This document shows, in pieces, positions 25,661 to 33,064 of a stretch of 64,000 bases of DNA. The position numbers were made by a program, and so were the translations under genes. Position 1 is the first letter of the stretch. Each line of letters opens with the position of its first letter. Origin of the DNA: Gordonia sputi NBRC 100414 (lineage in GTDB: Bacteria; Actinomycetota; Actinomycetes; Mycobacteriales; Mycobacteriaceae); assembly GCF_000248055.1 (NCBI RefSeq), contig NZ_BAFC01000127.1:1-64000 (forward strand), read 5' to 3'. The notes beneath the pieces are model-generated. The model was given only the letters and a program-made list of their open reading frames with translations, did not search any database and had not been told where the DNA came from.

Positions 25661-26187
25661 GGCAGCCGCCGAATCTCGGCAAGCAGACCTGATACGAGCC
25701 CGGCCTCGTGACAGGTCGCGACAAAGCGGCTCTGGTCGAGCGGGAACCGTCCGATGACGCCCATGAGGAAGATCTGACCCACCAGATCCGCGGTCAGCAG
25801 CTCGTACGGCAGACTGCCCTTGCCGAACCCGGCCAGGGCCAACACGTTGAGGTGCCACTGGGCGAGCTCCAGCTCATCGTCGAGGTTGAAACTCAGCCCC
25901 AGGCGCACGTGATGCACGTCGTGGTAGTAGCGGAACCGGATGTTGTCCTCCGGCGAGTCGTAGGTCGTCGACTCGCAGAACAGGCTGCTCACCGGCAGCG
26001 GATCACCCGTCTCCTGCGAGTGGGCGAATGCGCCGCGCAGCTGTTGATAGGTGCTCGGCGCAGCCGCGACGCCGGCCCAGCCGAAGCCAAGCTCTCGACT
26101 CGTGAGGTCGGCCCGCTCGCGGACGAAGCGGGTCAGCTCGGCGCGGCCGGCGCGCAGATCTGACGTCGTAGGGTGAGAGGTGGTCAT
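25657..26187 (-). CDS. Hypothetical protein of the mobile element
   Basis: A 176-residue soluble protein with no signal peptide. It has aromatic and His-rich segments (NIRFRYYHDVHHVRLGLSFNLDDELELAQWHLNVL) in the middle and a helical C-terminus (LTADLVGQIFLMGVIGRFPLDQSRFVATCHEAGLVSGLLAEI). The ATG at 26187 follows GGAGCC; an upstream ATG at 26211 is possible. It is translationally coupled to the small membrane protein downstream. Family not recognised. Confidence 0.65.
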   Translation of the reverse strand: MTTSHPTTSDLRAGRAELTRFVRERADLTSRELGFGWAGVAAAPSTYQQLRGAFAHSQETGDPLPVSSLFCESTTYDSPEDNIRFRYYHDVHHVRLGLSFNLDDELELAQWHLNVLALAGFGKGSLPYELLTADLVGQIFLMGVIGRFPLDQSRFVATCHEAGLVSGLLAEIRRLP

Positions 26188-26246
26188 GACGTGGCTCCTT
26201 GACGTGTTCATCGGCGTGAAGAGGTTGAGAAGTGTTGTGGCCGTTC

Positions 26247-26282
26247 GGTCTGGCCGAGCGCAGGCACGCGCTCGGCCAGACC
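26247..26282 (-). terminator. 14-bp hairpin terminator
   Basis: The perfect stem GGTCTGGCCGAGCG / CGCTCGGCCAGACC with an 8-base loop lies 8 bases after the stop of the small membrane protein gene at 26290. No T-tract, but the stem is very strong. It separates two leftward small-gene units of the island. Confidence 0.7.
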
Positions 26283-26289
26283 TTCCGAT

Positions 26290-26520
26290 CTATTGCGGCG
26301 GTGGATCGATGCGGTTACGGTGCGCCGTGTCGATCATCTGGTGAATCGCCGACGCGGCCATCCGGTTGATACGCGCCTCGGCTTGCCGCTGCGCCCGACG
26401 TGTTCGCGCGATCTCCGCCCGTCGATCGGCCTCGATCTGTACGCAGACATGACGCGCCCCGATCAGCAGCACGATGAACACAGTCAGCGCGAGGACCGCA
26501 AGGACCGCGACGACGCTCAT
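26290..26520 (-). CDS. Single-pass membrane protein, hypothetical
   Basis: A 76-residue protein with one N-terminal transmembrane helix (VVAVLAVLALTVFIVLLIGA) followed by a basic, helical cytoplasmic tail rich in Arg and Ala. Its start overlaps the upstream gene's stop by 4 bases, and a strong hairpin follows it. Family unknown. Confidence 0.65.
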   Translation of the reverse strand: MSVVAVLAVLALTVFIVLLIGARHVCVQIEADRRAEIARTRRAQRQAEARINRMAASAIHQMIDTAHRNRIDPPPQ

Positions 26521-26867
26521 CGACGGTTCACCTCCCGGGCGGTGTCTGCGACCGCCTGACCCATGCCGATGACCGCCATCGTCTTGATGAAGTCCAGGTC
26601 ACCGGACGCGGCCGGCACGGCCAGAGCGAGCTGCTGCTGCACCTGCGCGACCAGGGCTGCCTGCTGCATGGCGCAGGCGCCAGTACGGGCGATGGCTTCG
26701 ACCTTCGCCTGCTGAACCTCGCCGGCGGCGGCGATCGCGGCCGAACGGAGCTCGGTCGACTGGTCGATCGCAGCCAACTCCCGCGCCGTCTGACGCGAGA
26801 GTCGACCGCCAGGCGCGGACGGGGGTGGAACGATGGACTGCTGTGTGTAGCGCTCGATGGCCGACAT
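26517..26867 (-). CDS. Hypothetical Ala/Gln-rich protein
   Basis: A 116-residue protein. After a Pro/Ser-rich start it is Ala- and Gln-rich (RELAAIDQSTELRSAAIAAAGEVQQAKVEAIARTGACAMQQAALVAQVQQQLALAV), predicting a long helix, and ends with FIKTMAVIGMGQAVADTAREV. The ATG at 26867 follows AAGGGGG. It is coupled to the membrane protein downstream and divergent from the gene at 27016. Not recognised. Confidence 0.62.
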   Translation of the reverse strand: MSAIERYTQQSIVPPPSAPGGRLSRQTARELAAIDQSTELRSAAIAAAGEVQQAKVEAIARTGACAMQQAALVAQVQQQLALAVPAASGDLDFIKTMAVIGMGQAVADTAREVNRR

Positions 26868-27015
26868 GGCACGAGCCCCCTTCGGTGAATCGGAGTTCGC
26901 CAGGCTGTTGCACTGACACGAACACCGTCGCAACGAGGCGCGGGACATCGAGAGAATCGGAAAGGAATCGGAACGAGGGTCTGCGCACCAGTACGCTCAC
27001 TTCAGGAGGTGGCGA

Positions 27016-27951
27016 GTGGACGATGCGCGTCAGCACGATGCTGCAGATCTCACCGACGACCTGCTGTTCATGCGCAAGGGGCCTGGGTTCACCGCCAAGC
27101 GGATCGTCAACGCGGGCACGCTCCGTCACGTGCTCGGGGGGTGTGAGGAGCCGTTCGACAACCTGCGCGACCGGTTCGTCTCGGCGATTCAGTCGCTGCG
27201 AGGTCCCGAGCCGGCCACACTGCTCGCCGCGTACGGTCTCGCGCCTGACTACGTCGATCTACCCGTGCTCCGGCAGCGACGCGAACGCTACGGCCGCACG
27301 ATCAACCGCAAGGTCGACACCGTCGCCGATCGGGAGGATGCAGCGATCGAACACCTGCGCGTCCAGCTACTGACTGGCTGGTACACGCAGTCGCCGGTTT
27401 CGGCCCGAATACCGGAGATGCACAACGGAATCATCCAGGAGTCCGTTCACGTCGCGACGCTGGTCGTCGATCGACAGTGGCAGGAGACCCGCGAGCACTA
27501 CCGCTTCATGGCACTGTTCGACGAAGCCGACTACATCGCGATCAGCAGCTCCTATCCAGGCCGCCCCATCCCCGAGGGCGACTTCGCAGTGAAGACCGTC
27601 CGCACGGGACAGAGCTTCAGTCACCAGTTCTGGCACAACGGCCCCATGAAGCGGGGGCGAACCTACGACCTGCGGTTCCGGCTGGTTCCAGACGATGACT
27701 ACGGCCAGCCCGAGGCGATAGTCGAAGAGGCGCGAGCGTTCCACGAGCGCACCCTCACCGCCACGATCGAGGTCGAGTTCCGAGGGCCGACGCCGCACCA
27801 GGCCTGGAGCTACGAACGCCTGACATTCTTCGAACGCCCTGGTGAGCCGAATGCGGGTAGACGGATCGACCTCACGGAATCGAAGGCCGCGCAATTGCAG
27901 ACCCACGACCAGTACGGCGGACTGTTCAGCGGAATTGCATGGAATTGGTGA
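27016..27951 (+). CDS. Hypothetical protein, 311 aa
   Basis: A 311-residue soluble protein starting at a GTG with a near-perfect ribosome site (CAGGAGGTGGCGA). Residues about 15-115 are helical and charged (LRDRFVSAIQSLRGPEPATLLAAYGLAPDYVDLPVLRQRRERYGRTIN). The rest is beta-rich, with conserved-looking aromatic patches (SYPGRPIPEGDFAVKTVRTGQSFSHQFWHNGPMKRGRTYDLRFRL). It is expressed away from the leftward mobile genes and sits at the left edge of the defence block. The layout resembles a helix-turn-helix-like N-part plus a ligand or effector domain, but I do not recognise the family and assign no function. Confidence 0.68.
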   Translation: MDDARQHDAADLTDDLLFMRKGPGFTAKRIVNAGTLRHVLGGCEEPFDNLRDRFVSAIQSLRGPEPATLLAAYGLAPDYVDLPVLRQRRERYGRTINRKVDTVADREDAAIEHLRVQLLTGWYTQSPVSARIPEMHNGIIQESVHVATLVVDRQWQETREHYRFMALFDEADYIAISSSYPGRPIPEGDFAVKTVRTGQSFSHQFWHNGPMKRGRTYDLRFRLVPDDDYGQPEAIVEEARAFHERTLTATIEVEFRGPTPHQAWSYERLTFFERPGEPNAGRRIDLTESKAAQLQTHDQYGGLFSGIAWNW

Positions 27952-28020
27952 CGTCGTCAGCGTCAACGGCAACTTGAGCGTATCAACTCATGGGAGATTC
28001 TTAAATCATCATGAATTTGA

Positions 28021-28064
28021 TATAATTGAATCAATAATGGTCGGCAATTTATGTACATTATTGA
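28021..28064 (+). promoter_or_regulatory. Promoter and inverted repeat upstream of the defence block
   Basis: A consensus -10 box TATAAT (28021-28026) sits in a very AT-rich stretch (about 27980-28065). Directly after it lies a perfect 9-bp inverted repeat TCAATAATG-N16-CATTATTGA (28031-28064). This fits a repressor site or a structured 5' leader. The following ~150 bases to the leader ORF at 28217 show no convincing gene. Confidence 0.5.
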
Positions 28065-28216
28065 AATCCCCTGCACTGGTTCACGAGTTCGTGGAGGCGT
28101 GCCAACACGCCGTGGGCTCGCCCTACCGCTGGACGGCTGGACTTGCGGGTAGAGTGCGGCACCAAGTCTCGGGAGCGCGTCGCGGAGTCCTCCCGCACAT
28201 GCGCTCGGAGGACACC

Positions 28217-28282
28217 ATGGGCAACACGCTATGGGCGGCTACCAGTCGCAAGACCGTAGTCACGTCGGGGGTCGCCCGATGA
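28217..28282 (+). CDS. Possible 21-aa leader peptide before the helicase
   Basis: A short frame (MGNTLWAATSRKTVVTSGVAR) begins at an ATG with a good ribosome site (CGGAGG, 28206-28211). It ends in a TGA that overlaps the helicase ATG (ATGA at 28279-28282). The helicase start itself has only a weak ribosome site, so coupling to this peptide is plausible. It could instead be a chance frame, with the helicase starting at 28231. No stalling motif is obvious. Confidence 0.4.
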   Translation: MGNTLWAATSRKTVVTSGVAR

Positions 28283-31143
28283 TCGATGGCTTCACGGACT
28301 ACCAGGCCAAGTACTACGCGCACGAGCTTCAGCGCAGCTACGCCAGCGACCACGTTGGCAAGCTCGCCGGCCTCCTCTTTGACGCGCAGGTCGAGCCGAA
28401 GCCGCACCAGATCGATGCCGCGCTGTTCGCCCTCCAGACACCGTTCCTCAAGGGTGTCATCCTTGCCGACGAGGTTGGTCTCGGTAAGACCATCGAAGCT
28501 GGCATCGTCATCAGCCAGTACTGGGCCGAGCGCAAGCGCAACATCCTGATCGTTGCACCATCGAGCCTGCGACAGCAGTGGCAGCAGGAGCTGTACGAGA
28601 AATTCCTCATTCCGTCCTCGCTACTCGACGCCAAGACCAAAGACCGCCTTCTGAACGCGGGAAGCAATCCCGAGGTCCTGATCTGCTCTTACGAGTTCGC
28701 CCAACGACACGAGGCTTCGTTGATTCGTGCGTGGGACTTGGTTGTCGCTGACGAAGCACACCGTCTGCGCAGCTTCTGGAATGGTCGAGCCAAGGTTGCC
28801 AGCGCTGTTGCAAACATCGTTGAAAGTGCCCGTAAGACTGTTCTGCTTACCGCAACGCCACTACAGAACAAGCTCGAAGAGCTCTACGGCCTCGTTTCAG
28901 TTTTCGACCCCGAGTATTTTCACTCGCTGGACGCATTCCGCGAGCGCTACATCAAGAATCGCGAGACGGCCGCATTCGATGACCTCGGCGATCGTGTTGC
29001 GCAGATCAGTAAGCGCACGCTTCGCCGTGACGCGGACAAGTACATCCGCTTCACCGAGCGACTGCCGATCACTGTCGGCTTCGAACCCTCGGCGGACGAG
29101 CAGCGTCTCTACGAACTCGTCAACGATTACCTTCAACGCGACGAGCTCTATGCATTCTCGAAGTCCACGCGACACCTGAGCGCACTGATCATCCGGAAGC
29201 GCCTCGGGTCATCCACCTACGCCATCGCAAGCACGCTGGAGCGAATCGCCAATCGGCTGGAGGCTGAGATCGCCGCTGGTGGGCCTCAGCCGCGCATGGA
29301 CAGCCTCCTCATCGATGCTGACCTCACGGACGAAGAGTCTGATGAGTTCGACGACCAACCGGCTCGCCAGGATTCAGGACACAGTTCGCAGGACGACATC
29401 GCACTCATGCGTGACGAAGTCCGTGAGCTGAGGGAGTACGCCACACTCGCACGGTCGATCACCGTGAACGAGAAGGCAGTTCAGCTCAACCACGCCCTCG
29501 ACCTCGGCTTTGATCGACTGCGAGAGCTTGGCGCTCCCGAGAAGGCGATCATCTTCACCGACTCCACGGTCACACAGGCGTACATCGCCCGCTCATTGAC
29601 AGAGGCCGGCCGCGGTGACGGCCTAGTTATCTTCAACGGGCAGAACGACTCCCCTCGGTCGACCGAGATCTACCAGGCGTGGCTGAAGAAGAACCGGGGC
29701 AGCGACGTCATCACTGGTGTACTCGCCGCCGACAGGCGAAAAGCGTTGGTGGACTACTTCCGTGACGAGGGCACCATCATGATCGCCACCGAGGCGGCCT
29801 CGGAAGGCATCAACCTGCAGTTTTGCTCCATGGTCGTCAACTACGACCTGCCTTGGAACCCCCAGCGCGTCGAGCAGCGGATCGGCCGCGCCCACCGCTT
29901 CGGCCAAAAGCACAACGTGGTCGTCGTGAACTTCTCCAACAAGGGCAACCTCGCCGAGCAGCGCATCCTGGAACTACTGGACGAGAAGTTTCACCTGTTC
30001 CAGGGTGTGTTCGGGGCGAGTGACGAGGTACTCGGCACCATCGAAGACGGCCTCGACTTCGAGAAGCGCATCTCCGACATCCTGAACCGCTGCCGGACGG
30101 CCGAAGACATCGACTTGGCCTTCAATGAACTTGAGAGGCAGTTCGAGGGCGAGATCTCCAAGGAGATGGCTACCGCCAAGGCCAAGGTGTTCGACAACCT
30201 TGACCCCAACGTCCAGGACCGCCTCAAGTCCTACGACGTCCAGTCAGGTGAGGTACTGAACAAGTTCGAGCGACTCCTCCTCGCCGTCACGAGGTACCAG
30301 CTCGCCGGTGACGCCACCTTCGAGGGTGACGGGCGAGTGTTCGATCTCAATACCGCGCCTGTGTCTGGCGCACAGACTGGTCGCTACCACTTCAAGTCAC
30401 AGCCGCAAGCGCATGCGCACCAGTACCGCTTCGCCAGCCCATTGGCGGGGTACGTCATGGACCGGTCCACGACCACCGCCACGCCACCGCGTGAGCTGAC
30501 GTTCAGCATCTCCGGGTCGGAGCGAGCCAGCACGGCGGTCAAGGCCCTCGCGGGCAAGAGCGGCCAGCTCGTCAGCAAGGTCGTCACCTTCCGTATGAAG
30601 GCCGGCAGCGAGGACATCTCCGAGTCCTACTCGCTCGCAGGCATCCTCACCGACGACGGCAAGTGGCTTGACCACGAGTACGTCTCCGACCTCATGGACC
30701 TGGCGTGCACGAATGCGTCAGACCCGCTTGGCATGATCGACGAGTCGCCGTTCACTCCGCACCTCGATGCTCAGCGTGAGCAGTTCGAGAAGGAAGTTCA
30801 GGCGCGCAACGCTCGCTACTACGACCAGCAGGAGGAGATCCTGTACCGCAACTCCCTCGACCGCAAGGCCGAGTCCGAGGCGCTGATCCGTCAGTACCGC
30901 CAGAAGGAGAAGGAAAGCCGCAAAGCTGCGCGCGTGACTGACGACCCGATGGAACAGCTGCGCCACAAAAAGGAAGCACGCCGATGGTCGCAAAAGGCCG
31001 AGGACGAGGATGATCGCGCCCGCAGTGACCGGATCAAGCTGCGCGAGGAAACCGACAAGTATCTCGACCTCATCGAGCAGTCGCTTCAAGGTAAGCAAGA
31101 AATAGAAGACCTGTTCGCTATCCGCTGGAGAGTGACCACATAA
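28279..31143 (+). CDS. SNF2-like DEAD/DEAH helicase of the defence block
   Basis: A 954-residue superfamily 2 ATPase. Near the N-terminus it has Walker A ADEVGLGKTIEAGIVI, then LIVAPSSLRQQW, the DEAH box VVADEAHRLRSFW and LLTATPLQN. The second RecA lobe follows at about residues 415-600 with MIATEAASEGINLQFC and RIGRAHRFGQKHNVVVVNF, as in SNF2/RapA-type translocases. The C-terminal ~120 residues are highly charged and coiled (RQKEKESRKAARV...RHKKEARRWSQKAEDEDD). It moves on or remodels duplex DNA. It is the first large gene of the defence block, and the Mod gene starts 71 bases downstream after a new AT-rich spacer. SNF2-type translocases occur in several phage-defence systems such as DISARM, but the other DISARM genes are absent. 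Confidence 0.88.
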   Translation: MIDGFTDYQAKYYAHELQRSYASDHVGKLAGLLFDAQVEPKPHQIDAALFALQTPFLKGVILADEVGLGKTIEAGIVISQYWAERKRNILIVAPSSLRQQWQQELYEKFLIPSSLLDAKTKDRLLNAGSNPEVLICSYEFAQRHEASLIRAWDLVVADEAHRLRSFWNGRAKVASAVANIVESARKTVLLTATPLQNKLEELYGLVSVFDPEYFHSLDAFRERYIKNRETAAFDDLGDRVAQISKRTLRRDADKYIRFTERLPITVGFEPSADEQRLYELVNDYLQRDELYAFSKSTRHLSALIIRKRLGSSTYAIASTLERIANRLEAEIAAGGPQPRMDSLLIDADLTDEESDEFDDQPARQDSGHSSQDDIALMRDEVRELREYATLARSITVNEKAVQLNHALDLGFDRLRELGAPEKAIIFTDSTVTQAYIARSLTEAGRGDGLVIFNGQNDSPRSTEIYQAWLKKNRGSDVITGVLAADRRKALVDYFRDEGTIMIATEAASEGINLQFCSMVVNYDLPWNPQRVEQRIGRAHRFGQKHNVVVVNFSNKGNLAEQRILELLDEKFHLFQGVFGASDEVLGTIEDGLDFEKRISDILNRCRTAEDIDLAFNELERQFEGEISKEMATAKAKVFDNLDPNVQDRLKSYDVQSGEVLNKFERLLLAVTRYQLAGDATFEGDGRVFDLNTAPVSGAQTGRYHFKSQPQAHAHQYRFASPLAGYVMDRSTTTATPPRELTFSISGSERASTAVKALAGKSGQLVSKVVTFRMKAGSEDISESYSLAGILTDDGKWLDHEYVSDLMDLACTNASDPLGMIDESPFTPHLDAQREQFEKEVQARNARYYDQQEEILYRNSLDRKAESEALIRQYRQKEKESRKAARVTDDPMEQLRHKKEARRWSQKAEDEDDRARSDRIKLREETDKYLDLIEQSLQGKQEIEDLFAIRWRVTT

Positions 31144-31213
31144 ACGCAACGCTTATCAAAAGCGGCGATAAATAGTAAAATTGAAGCAATCGATAATAAT
31201 GAGGATAAACTGA
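31144..31213 (+). promoter_or_regulatory. AT-rich spacer upstream of mod
   Basis: This 70-base spacer between helicase and mod is strongly AT-rich for this genome (AATAGTAAAATTGAAGCAAT, then GATAATAATGAGGA). It contains an ATTGAA...CAAT...ATAATG arrangement resembling the sequence at 28024-28039, so the two may share a regulator or promoter type. A GAGGA ribosome site precedes the mod ATG. Confidence 0.4.
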
Positions 31214-33064
31214 ATGACTGACGATATCTACGAGATCCCTAGCAAGACGCCCGACCTGCAGACTGAGCTGGCGCAGAAGCTGCAGGAACTGGTGCCCGAA
31301 GCCATCGCAGATGGCAAGGTTGATGTCGCCAAGCTCACCGAACTCCTCGCTGGCGATGCCGCTGACAGCAACGAACGCTTCGGCCTGTTCTGGCCGGGCA
31401 AGAAGCGCGCCCTGCGTGCCGCCCAGGAACCCACGACCGCCACGCTGCGTCCCGACAAGGCTAACAGCAAGGACTGGGACACCACCAAGAACGTCTTCAT
31501 CGAGGGCGACAACCTCGAAGTGCTCAAGATCCTCCAGAAGCACTACCACGGCAAGATCAAGATGATCTACATCGATCCGCCGTACAACACCGGCAAGGAC
31601 TTCGTCTACCCCGATAACTACAAGGAGGGTCTGGAGACCTACCTCGAGTGGACCAAACAGGTCAACGAGGAAGGCAAGAAGGTCTCGACCAACGCCGACT
31701 CCGAGGGGCGCTACCACTCGAACTGGCTCAACATGATGTACCCGCGTCTCAAGCTCGCGCGGAACCTGCTCACCGAGGACGGCATCATCTTCGTGAGTAT
31801 CGACGAGAACGAGGACGCCAACCTTCGCCTCCTACTCGACACCGTCTTCGGTGCTTCGAACTTCGTCGGCGAGTTCATTTGGCAGCACAGTGTGCAGCCG
31901 AAGGGCTACACGAACACGGTTTCACTGCACCACAACATGATCTTGGCCTACCGCCGCGGAGACGCATTTGAGCTCCACGCGCTGGAGCGCACCGCCGAGC
32001 ACAACGTGAACTACCGGAATCCCGATAACGACCCGCGTGGCCCTTGGCGTGCGGGCGATGTCCGGAATGCGCTGTACCGGCCCAACCTGAAGTACAGGTT
32101 GGAAACGCCGAGCGGGAAGTTCATCGACCCGCCCGACAATGGCTGGCGCTGGAGCCAGGAGACGATGGCCGCGAAGATTGCGACAGGCGAAATCAGCTTC
32201 GACGCATCCGAAACCAAGATCACGCGCAAGATCTACCTCGACACGGTCGAGGGACGGGCAGTCGAGTCCATCTGGTTCGGGAAGGAAGTCGGTGTCACGC
32301 GCGACGCCGCTCGTGAGTTGAAGGCTTTATTCGGGGGCATGCTGCCTTTTGACACACCCAAGCCGGTCGGCCTGATCGAACGAATGATGCAGATCGCCGG
32401 AGTCGGTTCGGGCGACACGGTGCTGGACTTTTTCTCCGGCTCGGCGACGACAGGTCATGCCGTCGTCGCTGCGAATGCAAAGGACGGGGGCACGCGGAGG
32501 CACATCCAAGTTCAACTCCCTGAGCCCTCAGGTGAGAATACCGAGGCCTACAAAGTGGGTCTTCGGACTCTGGCGGCGATTGGTCGGAGGCGACTGGAAC
32601 TCGCTGGCCAGAAGGTTGCCGATGAGCTCACTGGTCAGTCCGTCGACACTGGATTCCGGGCCTACACGCTTACGGACACTAACTTCACCAAGTGGCATGT
32701 GTCGAGTGACGTCGAGGGGGGTGCATTGGAGCAGCATCTACTCAGCCTCCGGGACAGCGCCGCAGACGACGCTACACCGGATGCCCTCCTAACCGAGCTC
32801 CTCCTGAAGCAGGGCTACTCGCTTACCGAAGAGTCGTCTGAACTGGACGTGGCAGGTCTGCACGTGCGGTCCGTTGGTGACGGTCTATTGCTGGCCTACC
32901 TTGACGAGCACACGAAACCCAAGCTCGACCAACTGCGCGAAGTCATCGACCAGGAGCCTTCCCGCTTCGTGATCCTCGAAGACGCCTTCCAGGGTGATGA
33001 CGAGCTGAAGACCAACCTTGCCCAGCTCTGCAAGAGCAAGGGCGTGGAGCTCTGGACTGCCTGA
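31214..33064 (+). CDS. mod: Type III restriction-modification DNA methyltransferase (Mod)
   Basis: A 616-residue adenine-specific methyltransferase. It shows the Type III Mod lead-in (NVFIEGDNLEVLKILQKHYHGKIKMIYIDPPYNTGKDFVYPDNY) with the catalytic DPPY near residue 118. The AdoMet motif comes later (VLDFFSGSATTGHAVVAANAKDGG, about residue 403), giving beta-class order. The region between (about 170-360) should be the target-recognition domain. Mod methylates one strand of an asymmetric site and guides Res. Its stop overlaps the res start by one base. Length is normal for the family. Confidence 0.93.
   Translation: MTDDIYEIPSKTPDLQTELAQKLQELVPEAIADGKVDVAKLTELLAGDAADSNERFGLFWPGKKRALRAAQEPTTATLRPDKANSKDWDTTKNVFIEGDNLEVLKILQKHYHGKIKMIYIDPPYNTGKDFVYPDNYKEGLETYLEWTKQVNEEGKKVSTNADSEGRYHSNWLNMMYPRLKLARNLLTEDGIIFVSIDENEDANLRLLLDTVFGASNFVGEFIWQHSVQPKGYTNTVSLHHNMILAYRRGDAFELHALERTAEHNVNYRNPDNDPRGPWRAGDVRNALYRPNLKYRLETPSGKFIDPPDNGWRWSQETMAAKIATGEISFDASETKITRKIYLDTVEGRAVESIWFGKEVGVTRDAARELKALFGGMLPFDTPKPVGLIERMMQIAGVGSGDTVLDFFSGSATTGHAVVAANAKDGGTRRHIQVQLPEPSGENTEAYKVGLRTLAAIGRRRLELAGQKVADELTGQSVDTGFRAYTLTDTNFTKWHVSSDVEGGALEQHLLSLRDSAADDATPDALLTELLLKQGYSLTEESSELDVAGLHVRSVGDGLLLAYLDEHTKPKLDQLREVIDQEPSRFVILEDAFQGDDELKTNLAQLCKSKGVELWTA

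Noticed and set aside
28037..28282. 81-codon frame from an ATG at 28037 before the helicase
   Set aside because: No ribosome site, and it starts inside an inverted repeat; only its last 21 codons from 28217 have a good start signal.
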